Source of the DNA: an uncultured Alistipes sp.
GTDB taxonomy: Bacteria > Bacteroidota > Bacteroidia > Bacteroidales > Rikenellaceae
Assembly: GCA_949286165.1 (NCBI GenBank)
Contig: CASDZK010000058.1
Coordinates: 1 to 64,000 of the forward strand
Direction: 5' to 3'
DNA length: 64,000 bases
In this document: positions 54,990-64,000 of the stretch, piece by piece
Numbering within the stretch: the stretch's first letter is position 1
Layout: every line of letters begins with the position of its first letter
The notes under the pieces: generated by a model
Told to the model about the DNA's origin: nothing
Databases searched by the model: none
The model's input: only the letters and a program-made list of their open reading frames with translations
Translations under genes and position numbers: made by a program

Positions 54990-56201
54990 CTACAATTTTT
55001 TCAGCATGACACGCACCGTCGTTCCCTTCCCGATCTCCGATTCCGCAACGAAGATTCGCCCCTTGTGGTACTCGGTAATGATCCGCCGGCTAAGCGAAAG
55101 CCCCAAACCCCAACCCCGCGTTTTGGTCGTATAACCGGGATTGAAAATCCGCTTGAAATTCGATTTGGCGATTCCCTTCCCCGTATCTTTCACATCCAGA
55201 TAAATCCATTGGGCGTCGTCGTATATCGAGACGTCGATGACTCCCTTCCCCTGCAAGGCGTCCAGGGCATTTTTCAGCAAATTTTCCACCACCCATTCGA
55301 ACAACGCCTCATTGACCAATGCCTGTAAGGGGACCGACACGGAGGTATTGAACCGCAATTCCACGTTCTTGGGAACCCGGGTGCGGAAATAGGAAACGGC
55401 GTTATTCACGATTTCATACAGATTGCGAGGTACGAACAGATTGGTCGAACCGATTTTGGAAAAACGGTCCACTACCTTCAGCAAACGGGTAATGTCCTTG
55501 TTCATCTCCTCGATGACGAACGGTTCCACCTGTTGACTTTTCAGGTACTCGATCCACCCTAACAAAGAAGAAGTAGGCGTCCCTAACTGGTGGGCCGTCT
55601 CTTTCGCCATCCCGATCCACACACGGTTCTGCTCACTCTGCTTCGACGTCCGGAACGTGATGAAAGCGAACATGATGAAAATACAGATTACGCTGAGCTG
55701 GACGTAGGGGAAATAACGCAACATGGTCAGCAACGACGACTGACTGTAAAAGATATACAAATTTTTCTGCACACCGGATCGTCTGTCGCTGACCACCAGT
55801 TCGATAGGCTTGCGCTGAGGATCGCTCGCCATTTTTTCCACCTCTTTCCGCAGCTTCACTGGGTCCTCAATCACGTCCGGATCGACGTTCCGGAACTGCA
55901 AAACATTCAAATGTCCGTCGGTCACGATGGAAGGAATGGTATTGTTGTTCTCGACGATCTCTCCGATCAGAAAATTCAAATCCTTCTCGCCGACATGCTC
56001 TTCCGCCGAACGGCTGGCGATCAACATGGCCTGCGACCACAACTGAATCTCCTTTTTTTCCTTTATTTTCAATTCATTGGCGATATAATTGGTAAAGGCC
56101 AGTGAACAGAAACCGATAATAAGCCCCACACTGATAAAGATCAGTTTCCGGCGGTATCCGCCGACCGAATTGGAAACCCGTATAGCTTTGATCGCCCTCA
56201 T
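54990..56201 (-). CDS. Membrane sensor histidine kinase
   Basis: About 403 residues from ATG 56201 (an upstream open frame extends to 56336). Two membrane helices (LIFISVGLIIGFCSLAFTNYI near 18-40 and VQLSVICIFIMFAFITF near 178) flank a periplasmic sensor. Kinase core: MAKETAHQLGTPTSSLLGW (phospho-acceptor His), ATPase NLLKNALDALQGKG, VKDTGKGIAK, RGWGLGLSLSRRII. No response regulator is next to it. Start is uncertain. Confidence 0.85.
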   Translation of the reverse strand: MRAIKAIRVSNSVGGYRRKLIFISVGLIIGFCSLAFTNYIANELKIKEKKEIQLWSQAMLIASRSAEEHVGEKDLNFLIGEIVENNNTIPSIVTDGHLNVLQFRNVDPDVIEDPVKLRKEVEKMASDPQRKPIELVVSDRRSGVQKNLYIFYSQSSLLTMLRYFPYVQLSVICIFIMFAFITFRTSKQSEQNRVWIGMAKETAHQLGTPTSSLLGWIEYLKSQQVEPFVIEEMNKDITRLLKVVDRFSKIGSTNLFVPRNLYEIVNNAVSYFRTRVPKNVELRFNTSVSVPLQALVNEALFEWVVENLLKNALDALQGKGVIDVSIYDDAQWIYLDVKDTGKGIAKSNFKRIFNPGYTTKTRGWGLGLSLSRRIITEYHKGRIFVAESEIGKGTTVRVMLKKL

Positions 56202-56383
56202 CGTTCGTGTATCGTTTTTACCCGTTCCGGACGAATCGTTTCCACGCCGGAGACGGAACATTCCCGTTTCCGAAAACGACACGGCCGTTCCGATCCCGCG
56301 GCCCGCGCCGTTTCGGATGATATGTAATAATTTCATAAAGGTAATTAATATTCGACAAGTCTCAAAAATCCATCAAATAAACG

Positions 56384-56391
56384 TATCTTTG
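56384..56391 (+). promoter_or_regulatory. -7 promoter element of DUF4271-hemD-rnpA-yidD
   Basis: TATCTTTG exact match, with the GTG start of the DUF4271 gene only ~20 bases later, so the transcript has a very short leader. Confidence 0.65.
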
Positions 56392-56412
56392 TACGATCAA
56401 TCGTATGGCGCA

Positions 56413-57264
56413 GTGAAAGAAAATCAAATAAATACGGCCATATCTTCCTTCGACAGTACGGGCATTCGCCCGGCTGACAGCCTGTCCCTGTACGCAGCGG
56501 AAGAGGACGTTCCTTCCGTCCGGGCAGACATTCGGGAACTGTTCGGTCCCGAAGCCCGGTTATTGCATACATCGGCAACGGCAACCGACGAACGCAAAGT
56601 AAACGAACTTCCTCAGGAAATCGTTCTGTTCGGCTCGACAATCGTCCTGTTCCTGCTCTATTGCCTGTTGCTCCGGCGTTACGGCTATATCGTACCGTTG
56701 CTGTTCAAATCCGTACTTTACAAACGTTCCGCCATGAAACTGAACGATTCACTCGACGTCAATATCTCAGACATGCTGACCTTAGGCACGACATTGTTCT
56801 TGCTGTGCCTCTCCATGATCGCCTATGCCACAGTCCAATATTTCGGGGGATTCGAAAACGCTCCTGCCGCCGCCCTGTGGTTCATACCCGGCACGATGGC
56901 AGCATTGGGAGGAATCTGCCTGTTCCGGTTCCTTTTCCATGCGGCGGCAGGATGGCTCGGCGGCGGACGAGCGTTCCTGCACGAACTCCGTTTTTACAAC
57001 AAGATCCGGTTCACATTCTGGTCGGTCTGGCTGACTCCGTTAGTCCTTTTATGCTGTTTCACGCCTCCGGATTTATTTCGATATACAATTTATATCGTGG
57101 CAGTCGGTTTAGGAATTCTGCTGATTCAGCGTATCGCAGAACTCTATCAATTATTTATGAAAGAGAAAGTTTCATTTTTGCAATACATTTTGTATTTTTG
57201 CACCGTTGAATTGCTTCCGGTCAGTTTCCTGATAGTTTATGCTTGGAGGAGATGGACCTTTTAA
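56413..57264 (+). CDS. DUF4271 membrane protein
   Basis: 283 residues from a GTG chosen because of the promoter at 56384; the open frame extends further upstream over the kinase gene and is not coding. Five to six membrane segments follow a soluble N-terminus (~80). FYNKIRFTFWSVWLTPLVLL and the preceding segments fit the Bacteroidota DUF4271 family. It lies immediately upstream of hemD, as in many relatives; role unknown. Confidence 0.75.
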   Translation: MKENQINTAISSFDSTGIRPADSLSLYAAEEDVPSVRADIRELFGPEARLLHTSATATDERKVNELPQEIVLFGSTIVLFLLYCLLLRRYGYIVPLLFKSVLYKRSAMKLNDSLDVNISDMLTLGTTLFLLCLSMIAYATVQYFGGFENAPAAALWFIPGTMAALGGICLFRFLFHAAAGWLGGGRAFLHELRFYNKIRFTFWSVWLTPLVLLCCFTPPDLFRYTIYIVAVGLGILLIQRIAELYQLFMKEKVSFLQYILYFCTVELLPVSFLIVYAWRRWTF

Positions 57265-58262
57265 AAAGAAGAAATAAAACGATAACAACAGATATTACCA
57301 CTTTGAAAAACAATCGTATTTTAATTTCGCAACCGGCTCCCGTTTCGCTCGAAAAGTCGCCGTTCCGGGACCTGATCGAAAAGGATAAGATAGAAGTCGT
57401 ATTCGCCCCGTTCATTCAAATCGAAGGTATTTCCTCCAAAGATTTTCGGGCGCAACGGGTAAATATTCTGGCGCACACCGCCGTCATCTTTACCAGCCGC
57501 ACTACCATCGACAACTTTTTCCGTATTTGCGAAGAGTGCCGGGTAACCGTTCCCGAGGACATGAAATATTTTTGCGTGACCGAATCGATTGCCCTGTATC
57601 TCCAGAAATACATCATCTATCGCAAACGCAAGATATTTTTCGGCAAAGGGACTTTCGCCGATTTGGTAGATATCGTAGTCAAACACAAAGAAGAAAAATT
57701 TCTGGTAGCCTTGTCGGACCCTCACAAGCCCGAAATTCCCCAAACGCTGGACAAAGCCAAAATCAAATACGACAAAGTGATTCTGGCACGCACCGTCAGT
57801 ACCGACGTGCGAAGCCGGATCGACAACATCGGACAGTTCGACCTGCTGGTTTTCTACTCTCCGTTCGAAATCACTTCGCTCGTCAATAATTTCCAGGACC
57901 AGTTGGGACCGGACGTTCGCATCGCGACCTTCGGAGCGGGAACAGCCAAAGCGGCCTGCAATGCAGGACTGAATGTCTGCGTACTGGCCCCTACCCGGGA
58001 ATTTCCTTCCATGGGCATGGCCATCAGCAACTACATCGCTCAGGTACGCAAGGGCGCCGAAATAGATACCTCCTACATTCAGGAATACATCCAGGAAGAC
58101 CATCAGAAAAGCGAGGAATTGATTGCCAAAGTCAAAATCATTTCCAAAACCAAGAAAACGGTCAAGAAAAAAACGACCGCCACGAAAAAAGACGGGGGGA
58201 GCAAATCCCTCTCTTCCAAAACGGTCCTCACTTCTTCCGCCAAAATGGCGAAAAACCTTTAA
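57252..58262 (+). CDS. hemD: Uroporphyrinogen-III synthase with basic C-terminal tail
   Basis: 336 residues. Low sequence conservation is usual for this enzyme; ILISQPAPVSLEKSPFRDLIEKD, VIFTSRTTIDNFF, DLLVFYSPFEITSLVNNF and ATFGAGTAKAACNAG are typical of Bacteroidota HemD. It cyclises hydroxymethylbilane for haem/sirohaem. Residues ~280-336 form an unusual Lys/Thr/Ser-rich tail beyond the ~250-residue core. The ATG overlaps the DUF4271 gene by 13 bases with an upstream GGAGGAG ribosome site. The end is 17 bases before rnpA. Confidence 0.88.
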   Translation: MDLLKRRNKTITTDITTLKNNRILISQPAPVSLEKSPFRDLIEKDKIEVVFAPFIQIEGISSKDFRAQRVNILAHTAVIFTSRTTIDNFFRICEECRVTVPEDMKYFCVTESIALYLQKYIIYRKRKIFFGKGTFADLVDIVVKHKEEKFLVALSDPHKPEIPQTLDKAKIKYDKVILARTVSTDVRSRIDNIGQFDLLVFYSPFEITSLVNNFQDQLGPDVRIATFGAGTAKAACNAGLNVCVLAPTREFPSMGMAISNYIAQVRKGAEIDTSYIQEYIQEDHQKSEELIAKVKIISKTKKTVKKKTTATKKDGGSKSLSSKTVLTSSAKMAKNL

Positions 58263-58279
58263 CCGGACCCATCTTGAGT

Positions 58280-58702
58280 ATGGTCCCTAAACATACCCGA
58301 ACGTTCGGTTTTCCCAAAGCCGAACGTTTGATTTCCGCTCGGGAAATAGAAACCTTGTTCCGGGAGAACGAAAGTTTCTTCTCCTACCCGTTCAAATGCA
58401 TCTATACGGTAACGCCCGCTCCCGTCCCTTCGTTGCAGGTATTGGTTTCCGTGGGCAAGAAATACCACAAACGCGCCGTCCGGCGCAACAAAGTCCGGCG
58501 GCGGGGCAAAGAGGCTTTCCGACTCAACAAGCGTATCTTTTACGACGCCTGCACGACCGGACGCGTTCAGGCGATATTCATTTACATCGGCAAACAGGAA
58601 GAAGATTTCCGCACCATCGAAAATGGCATCCAAAAAGCATTGCACACCTTGGCGGCAACGGTTTCGGCAGGCGACGATTTTCCTGCCTCTGCTGCTGATT
58701 AA
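58280..58702 (+). CDS. rnpA: Ribonuclease P protein component
   Basis: 140 residues, the protein subunit of RNase P that matures tRNA 5' ends. The conserved RNR-type motif is visible ([21 protein letters not shown]) with the preceding FPKAERL. ATG 58280 preferred over TTG 58274. Its 3' end overlaps yidD by 80 bases. rpmH is not adjacent, so the ancestral rpmH-rnpA link is broken here. Confidence 0.93.
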   Translation: MVPKHTRTFGFPKAERLISAREIETLFRENESFFSYPFKCIYTVTPAPVPSLQVLVSVGKKYHKRAVRRNKVRRRGKEAFRLNKRIFYDACTTGRVQAIFIYIGKQEEDFRTIENGIQKALHTLAATVSAGDDFPASAAD

Positions 58703-58883
58703 CTTTTACCGGAGCGCCGTCTCGCCCCTGTTGCCCCCCTCCTGCCGCTTTACCCCCACCTGTTCGGCCTACGCGCTCGAAGCCTACCGCCGGTACGGGT
58801 TCCTCAAGGGAACGTGGCTCACGCTGAAACGGCTGTCCCGCTGCCATCCGTGGGGCGGCAGCGGTTACGATCCCGTTCCCTGA
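58623..58883 (+). CDS. yidD: Membrane protein insertion efficiency factor YidD
   Basis: 86 residues. [32 protein letters not shown] and [15 protein letters not shown] are the family signature. Works alongside the YidC insertase at the inner membrane. It lies mostly in a different frame from the end of rnpA (80-base overlap). ATG 58623; a later start would cut the conserved membrane-association helix. Confidence 0.94.
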   Translation: MASKKHCTPWRQRFRQATIFLPLLLINFYRSAVSPLLPPSCRFTPTCSAYALEAYRRYGFLKGTWLTLKRLSRCHPWGGSGYDPVP

Positions 58884-59106
58884 ACCATACCGATTTTCAT
58901 TCTGTCTGTTTTCAAGGGATTCTCAAAAAACGTTTTCCTAACTTCCCCTGATTTCAGGACTATGCCACAGCCGATTTTTGTCTGTCTGAAGGAATAATGG
59001 GACGAAAAGATGCCAGAAAATAGTGAAACGCGAAGAAGCCGAAGACTCCCTTATGTGGATGTCTAATAAGTAAAAAACAGTTCCTTTCCCTCTTCATACC
59101 TTACCG
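58884..59106. other. Intergenic region before palindromic repeat copy 4
   Basis: No gene, tRNA or strong promoter is visible. Sequences near 59070-59106 continue the tail shared with copy 5 (ATACCTTACCGAC). Confidence 0.4.
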
Positions 59107-59230
59107 ACAAGTTGTTCAAAAATCTTCATATGCAAGGCTTTGGTTTTCAAAGACGAGGAAGCGTACTGACGTACGTGACCGAATCTTCGGGAAGCAGTAA
59201 CGCAGCAGATGAAGATGTTTTGGACAACTT
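59107..59230 (-). repeat. Palindromic intergenic repeat, copy 4 (inverted)
   Basis: Reading on the minus strand it begins GAAGTTGTCC, three bases after the tamA-like stop, and continues CTTCATCTGCTGCGTTACTG, TCGGTCACGTACGTCAGTAC and ATATGAAGAT to GAACAACTT. Closest to copy 3, including the GCATATGAAGA right arm. Confidence 0.85.
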
Positions 59231-59233
59231 CCG

Positions 59234-61543
59234 TCAGAACGGATAGCCGATGGCCAGATGGAATCCCAGCCCGTCCCCGAATTTCTGAATATTGTAATAC
59301 CGGGGTTTGTCCGGATTGGGATAAGGCGTATGCAACCCGATTCCCAAATCGGCCCGCAGCACTAAATAACTGATGTCGTAACGCAATCCGAAACCGGTTC
59401 CCAACGCGATCTCCCGCCAGAACCCTTTCGCCCGCAGCTCTCCGCCCGGACGCTGCGGGTCGGCCCGCAACAACCACACGTTTCCCGCATCCAGAAATAC
59501 GGCTCCGTGCAACCGTCCCATCAGTTTGAAACGGAGCTCCACGTTGGCTTCCAGCTTGAAATCCCCGGTCTGGTCCAGATACCCGTTCGGTTCGTCCTGC
59601 GGCGGGCGGTAACTGCCGGGACCGAGCGACCGGATAGTAAAGGCCCGGATACTGTTGGCTCCGCCGATATAGAACTGTTCGCTGTACGGCAGTACGGACG
59701 AGTTGCCATAGGCATAGCCGGCCCCGACCATGAGACGCGACACCAACCAGTTTTCCCCGGTCCCCAGACGGTAATAGAACCGGGCTTCCGCCGTTCCCTT
59801 CATGAACTGCGAGAACGGAACCCCGAAAAGTTGCTTGTTATCCTTCCTGCGGGTCAGCTCCATCACGCCGGAAAGGATGTTCCCCGCCGAAATAACCGTG
59901 TTCTGCCAGATCAAACGCCGGCTGCGGTTGCTGCCGAACGTCTTGTCGAACGTATAGGAATACCCCATGGACGGAATGAACTGATCCTCGAAACTGAGCG
60001 CGATGGCCGGATTTTTCTGCATCGTCTCGTCGAAAGAGGAAGAGGTGCTCAACAAATTGTTGAACACCAGCTTGAACGGCGTAAACGAATGGAAACTGTA
60101 AGGCGAGGTCTGAAAATCGTACGCCGCCGAACCGTTGAACGAGATCATGTGAAAAAACCGGGCCCGGTTCATCAAATCCGCTCCCAGCTTAAAGTTCGTC
60201 CGGGCCGGATAGGGCAGATTACGGTTCCAGAACCCCGGAGCCAGTACCCGCGGAATGCCCAACGACGCGTTTATCCCGAATTCGTACGAGTTCAGCCGGG
60301 ACGCCTTCTCCGTCGATTTCCGCTTCCCCGTCTGCCACTCGTAACCGCCCGTCAGCCGCACCGAGAACACCTCGCCCCCGCGGAACGCGTTCTTGTTCCG
60401 GATCATGAAATTCAGTCCCGGTCCCACGTAACTGTTCGACTTGGACGACACGTCCGCCTCGAACTCCGCTTCCAGCGGCACATCCAGGGTCGCCGCGATA
60501 CGAATGTCCAGCGTGTCCGACCGGTTCAGCGTATCGGCAGGCGTCACGCTCAGATTGACCGAACTGAATATGCCCAGCCGGTTCAGATTGTCCTGCGTGC
60601 TGTTCTGCTCGCTTACGGTCAGCAACTCTCCGGGCCGGATATCCAGACAACCGGCCAAAATCCTCGGACGCACCTTCAAAGGCCGCTGAAACCGGATATT
60701 TACCCCGTTGTACTGCATGCTGTCCGATTCCCCTTTCGACGGATTCCGCAAGGTCACGAACATCCGGCCGGCCCGATAGGCCCGCAACGCTTCGGGCGGA
60801 ACCCCCTCCCGGAGCCCCATCCGCAAATCCACCGTTTTCCCGGGACCGGTCGTGTCGGCCTGATATTCGATATATTCCGACCGGAAATAATAATACCCCT
60901 TGTTCCGCAACACCCGGGCGATCAGCGTACGCTCCGCCGTCAAAGAATCCAGATTGTACTGCGCTCCCTTCACGATGCCCGTTACCCGCCGCAGGCTGTC
61001 CGCCCAACGGTTCATATCGCCCGGAAGCGAAAGATATTCCACGCTGTCATAGACATAGGGGTCCGGCACCGATATCCGGTAAGCGATCCGGGCCTTCTGC
61101 GGATTCCGTTTCCGGGGCAACAGCTCGTACTCCGACACGGCCCCGAAATAGCCCCGGTTATCCAGTATCTCGCCCACCACCTTCAGCCGCAGGTCGGGAC
61201 GCACGGTCGAAACCAGCACCGGTTCCTTCGCCAGTTTGCCGTACAGCCAATGGCGGAACCCTTTCTCCTTCGGCGTATATAAATAGTTGTAGGCCCACAG
61301 CCCGATCGGCAGCGGCGTGCGCCAGTACGGAGCGTACAACGGATTGTTCGGCGCCACGTTCAGCGGCGCTTTGGCGGCCGACACGGCTTCGGAAGGATAC
61401 TCTCCGCTCCCGGCATTCGTAAACGTCATTTTCTTCACGCCGGTATAAAGCGTCTCTCCCTCCGGCAAACGCCGCGTCGTAGAACATGCGGCCGCCCAAA
61501 GGGTCAATAAAAGACAAACGATTCCGTATCGGTTACTTCCCAT
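59234..61543 (-). CDS. TamA/BamA-family outer membrane protein, lipoprotein type
   Basis: 769 residues. Signal with lipobox AAACSTTRRLPEGE. Several POTRA-like repeats (~30-400, for example VVGEILDNRGYFGAVSEYELL and LNRLGIFSSVNLSVTP), then a C-terminal beta-barrel ending with the aromatic KFGDGLGFHLAIGYPF, typical of Omp85 proteins. Barrel motif GGANSIRAFTIRSLGPG matches the conserved Omp85 (V/I)RG(Y/F) loop. With the adjacent TamB-like protein it probably inserts or transports outer-membrane components. Its start overlaps the TamB-like stop by 11 bases. Confidence 0.88.
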   Translation of the reverse strand: MGSNRYGIVCLLLTLWAAACSTTRRLPEGETLYTGVKKMTFTNAGSGEYPSEAVSAAKAPLNVAPNNPLYAPYWRTPLPIGLWAYNYLYTPKEKGFRHWLYGKLAKEPVLVSTVRPDLRLKVVGEILDNRGYFGAVSEYELLPRKRNPQKARIAYRISVPDPYVYDSVEYLSLPGDMNRWADSLRRVTGIVKGAQYNLDSLTAERTLIARVLRNKGYYYFRSEYIEYQADTTGPGKTVDLRMGLREGVPPEALRAYRAGRMFVTLRNPSKGESDSMQYNGVNIRFQRPLKVRPRILAGCLDIRPGELLTVSEQNSTQDNLNRLGIFSSVNLSVTPADTLNRSDTLDIRIAATLDVPLEAEFEADVSSKSNSYVGPGLNFMIRNKNAFRGGEVFSVRLTGGYEWQTGKRKSTEKASRLNSYEFGINASLGIPRVLAPGFWNRNLPYPARTNFKLGADLMNRARFFHMISFNGSAAYDFQTSPYSFHSFTPFKLVFNNLLSTSSSFDETMQKNPAIALSFEDQFIPSMGYSYTFDKTFGSNRSRRLIWQNTVISAGNILSGVMELTRRKDNKQLFGVPFSQFMKGTAEARFYYRLGTGENWLVSRLMVGAGYAYGNSSVLPYSEQFYIGGANSIRAFTIRSLGPGSYRPPQDEPNGYLDQTGDFKLEANVELRFKLMGRLHGAVFLDAGNVWLLRADPQRPGGELRAKGFWREIALGTGFGLRYDISYLVLRADLGIGLHTPYPNPDKPRYYNIQKFGDGLGFHLAIGYPF

Positions 61544-64000
61544 CTTCCGTTTCTCGATCAGGTTCCACAATCGCGGGAACAGCCGTCGTGTCCGCAACCG
61601 GGACGGCCGGCCGTTCCTCCGTTTTTCTCTCTTCCCGCCTTTTCGTCCGGTTTTCCTGCCGCTCCTGCCGATCGCGGGTCAGACGGAACAGGTCGCGCAG
61701 CCGTTGCAGTTTTTTCCGGGTAACGAACCCGAAGCCGGTCTCGGTAATCTCCCCCTCTAAAATACTCTCGTACCCCGTATGGCGGAACACTTTCAGGAAC
61801 ATGTTGTCCCGCCTCGAAAACATGTATTCCAGCGAAATGTCGTCCACTAAATTCTCCTTCAGATTCTCGTTCGGATCGCTGTCGCTGCTGTATTTTCCGC
61901 CGATGACCGCCCGCACCTGATTGTTGAACAGGCTTTTCGACACCTTGTACGAATAGTCGGTCCGGGAAGTTTCGGCCCCCGCCGCCACCGTATTGTAGGT
62001 GTCGATCCCGAAGCTGAGGTCCACTCCTTTCAGATTGTTCTGCGCCCACTGGTTCAATTCCTTCTGGATAAAGGAGTTGAGCGGATTGCCCGAGCTGCTC
62101 GACGACGACGTTCCCGGCGCGGAGTAGGTATTGTATATCAACATGTTCATCGCCTGTACCGAACGCTGTTCCGCCGTCATGGAGGTCAGCTGGTTCTGTA
62201 TGGTCAAATCCTGCGGAGCGGAAAGGTCGAACGTAACGGAAAGGTCGTTCAGCGAGTTCCGGATTTGGATGCTGACGTTGAAACTGACCGGGCGGCTGTT
62301 GTTCCCGTCGTCCGTCGAAACGTTGGTCCGGACAGTCTCCACCGCCGTAACGTTCAGGGTAGGGTCGAGCATGTCGCCGGTCCAGTCCACATATCCGCCC
62401 CGCACGATATCGAACACTTTGGTCGAAATGACCGGCGGATTGTAACGCACCGTTCCGCCCGTCAGCGTATATCTGCCGGCAAACCGCGAATCCCCCAGCG
62501 AATTCACGGTATAGGTCAGGTTGCCGCCGCCCTGCAGGGCAATGCGGTTATTCCCGTCGTCGGAAAGAAAAATCGACATGCGGGCGTCCTCGTTGATCTC
62601 CAGATTGGCCAGCAGATCCATTCCCCCGATCTTCAGCGGCGCAGAAATCTCACACTCCTCCCCGTACAGGTCCGTCGTATCGCGGAACGAAACGAACGTG
62701 ACCACGTTCTGCGGCTTGTTCTGCAAATCCATCGGCGAATCGCGCATGACGTAAGTAACCTCCGTTCCCCCCAACAGATTCGCCCGGGCGCGGACCTTCA
62801 AAGCCTCCGACACCCCTTCGACCGTCGCGTGCAAATCGATGTTCGCCTTGCCGAACACCGTCGATTTCCGGTTGCGAGGCACGTTGATCAACTGGAAATC
62901 GGAAGCGTCCGCCCGCAAATCGAGCGCAATATCCGAAAAATCGTGCAGGTCCGCCGTTCCCGACACCTGCAACTTCTTCCCGTTGGGCGCCGTCAAAGCC
63001 ACCCCGTCCAGCCGTACCCGGTTCCGGCGAATCCATACCGTATCGGTAGCCAACCCGAAAGCGGTCCCGATCATCGGGACCTCCAGCCGGGCGGCGTCCG
63101 TGCGCAACCAGCCGTCCAACAAAGGCGTTCCGGCAAGGTCCAGACGCATGTTCCCCGCCAGCGTTCCCGATAGATTCGCCATGTCGGGCGGCAAAAAGGC
63201 ATTGGCCGCCGTCAGCGGGAAAGCCGGTATCGCCACGTCCAGCCGCAACCCGTCTCCCGCCGCGGCCGTCGTGTCGGACCGAACCGTCAAGACCTCGTCT
63301 CCGTCCAACCGCATGCCGGCATACAGCCGCTGCGGCATATCCTCTCCCGTCCGGTAAGACAGGTCCAACGACACGTCGCCCACCCCGCGGCCTTCGTAGC
63401 TCAACCCGTCCAATCTTACCTGTCCGGCCGCTCCCGCGCCGACCTCCGACATGCCTAACAACAGCGTCGCCTGCAACACCCCGCCCACGGGCGGCAAGCC
63501 GGGAACCATCCGCAACAGCGTATCGATCCGAATCTCCGACATCGTCAGTTCCACGCTTCCGGCAGGCGCTCCCGCGCGCTGCGCCGACGACAGCAACACC
63601 TGTCTCTGGCCGGCGGTCAGCCCGAAATCGGCATAGAACCGGTAAGGAGGCTCGTAAATCAAATAATTGTCCGGATTCAGCGTCCAACGGCTGAACCCCA
63701 AAACCGGCCGTTCGGGAAACATGGACACTCTCCACAGACTGTCCCGCTTTTCGCCCGCCAGCCCGAAATCGAAACCGATCCTCCCTTGCTTGTCGTACTG
63801 TTTTACCGTTACCTCGCCCCGGTTTCCTGCCAGCTCCCCCACCAAAGAAAACGAAGAAAAAATATCCGCCCGTTCCGGAGCGTTCGCCAACCGCAGGGCA
63901 TACGCCAGTTTCCGATCTTCCTGTCCTAACGACAGCGCCACCGTGTCCGTGCGTACTCCGCCCGCCGTCAGCCAATTGACCATCAGGTCCAGCCGGAAAG
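61533..64000 (-). CDS. TamB-like translocation/assembly module protein, 5' end missing
   Basis: The frame is open to the right edge, so the N-terminus is absent; 821 residues are visible. Long beta-taco-like repeats and the C-terminal DUF490 region (LGDSRFAGRYTLTGGTVRYNPPVISTKVFDIVRGGYVDWTGDMLDPTLNVTAVETVRT and QLTSMTAEQRSVQAMNMLIYNTY) match the TamB domain. TamB bridges inner and outer membranes and works with TamA; the overlap with the downstream TamA-like gene supports this. The tail after ~760 is highly charged (Arg/Glu) and probably disordered. Confidence 0.85.
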   Translation of the reverse strand, partial: FRLDLMVNWLTAGGVRTDTVALSLGQEDRKLAYALRLANAPERADIFSSFSLVGELAGNRGEVTVKQYDKQGRIGFDFGLAGEKRDSLWRVSMFPERPVLGFSRWTLNPDNYLIYEPPYRFYADFGLTAGQRQVLLSSAQRAGAPAGSVELTMSEIRIDTLLRMVPGLPPVGGVLQATLLLGMSEVGAGAAGQVRLDGLSYEGRGVGDVSLDLSYRTGEDMPQRLYAGMRLDGDEVLTVRSDTTAAAGDGLRLDVAIPAFPLTAANAFLPPDMANLSGTLAGNMRLDLAGTPLLDGWLRTDAARLEVPMIGTAFGLATDTVWIRRNRVRLDGVALTAPNGKKLQVSGTADLHDFSDIALDLRADASDFQLINVPRNRKSTVFGKANIDLHATVEGVSEALKVRARANLLGGTEVTYVMRDSPMDLQNKPQNVVTFVSFRDTTDLYGEECEISAPLKIGGMDLLANLEINEDARMSIFLSDDGNNRIALQGGGNLTYTVNSLGDSRFAGRYTLTGGTVRYNPPVISTKVFDIVRGGYVDWTGDMLDPTLNVTAVETVRTNVSTDDGNNSRPVSFNVSIQIRNSLNDLSVTFDLSAPQDLTIQNQLTSMTAEQRSVQAMNMLIYNTYSAPGTSSSSSSGNPLNSFIQKELNQWAQNNLKGVDLSFGIDTYNTVAAGAETSRTDYSYKVSKSLFNNQVRAVIGGKYSSDSDPNENLKENLVDDISLEYMFSRRDNMFLKVFRHTGYESILEGEITETGFGFVTRKKLQRLRDLFRLTRDRQERQENRTKRREERKTEERPAVPVADTTAVPAIVEPDRETEDGK

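Noticed and set aside
59507-61282. 591-codon plus-strand frame
   Set aside because: Opposite the TamA-like gene, Arg/Pro/His-rich, no motif.
1-64000. CRISPR array, prophage, transposase, restriction or toxin-antitoxin genes
   Set aside because: I searched the sequence for regular direct repeats, integrases, transposase motifs and defence genes and found none.

Overview
The window looks like chromosomal DNA from a member of the Bacteroidota, most likely order Bacteroidales. Coding density is high and GC content is moderately high. Supporting signs are promoters of the TTTG / TAnnTTTG type, a fimbrillin-type surface protein, the DUF4492-cydA-cydB set, the DUF4271-hemD-rnpA-yidD cluster, an HU/SPOR protein next to lgt, and a TamA/TamB-like pair. 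A Rikenellaceae (Alistipes-like) source would fit the gene content, but the sequence alone does not settle the genus. Almost everything is core metabolism and housekeeping. I see no prophage, integrase, transposase, CRISPR array or defence island.

Layout. 0-10.4 kb: the end of a fimbrillin-like beta-helix surface protein, a reverse rubrerythrin, an ECF sigma / membrane protein / DUF3089 hydrolase operon, a very large secreted protein of unknown function, a DUF6249-like membrane protein, and a threonine aldolase / purN pair. 10.5-15.2 kb: one long plus-strand run of acpP, fabF, rnc, a LysE-type exporter, cmk and ispH. 15.2-20.2 kb (minus): a giant sensor kinase, rlmH and an NrnA-type DHH phosphoesterase. 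20.3-27.8 kb (plus): cytochrome bd oxidase, rlmN, a periplasmic thioredoxin, ilvE and a YjgN-like membrane protein. 28.1-32.3 kb: trigger factor, tRNA-Leu, clpP-clpX and a DUF456 protein.

32.3-39.2 kb: a metallo-hydrolase diverging from a TPP-riboswitch-controlled thiamine operon (thiS, a TenI-like gene, thiE, thiG, thiH), then an EamA transporter and a ThiF-type E1 enzyme. ThiF adenylates ThiS and ThiG/ThiH build the thiazole, so the separate thiF probably serves this operon. 39.2-40.45 kb holds no gene but an AT-rich array of degenerate repeats. 40.5-47.1 kb: lgt, HU/SPOR, ribD, prmC, recX, an RNase D-like exonuclease and an RlmI-type methyltransferase. 47.2-54.7 kb: an NhaC-type antiporter, cysK and patB (divergent, cysteine/homocysteine metabolism), a flavodoxin-fold reductase, a uracil-DNA glycosylase-like protein, a HIRAN-like membrane protein and a clostripain-type lipoprotein. 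54.8-64 kb: tRNA-Gln, a second sensor kinase, DUF4271-hemD-rnpA-yidD, and the TamA-like/TamB-like outer-membrane assembly pair running off the right edge.

The most interesting material is non-coding. A family of about 110-130 bp palindromic repeats sits right behind stop codons (four full copies and one shortened copy). A second short repeat occurs three times, and two inverted copies bracket the EamA gene. The 39.2-40.35 kb array has repeated TTGTCGATA/TGTCGAAAA motifs that resemble altered DnaA boxes. Among proteins, the 1046-residue secreted protein and the ThiF lacking the usual zinc cysteines deserve a second look.
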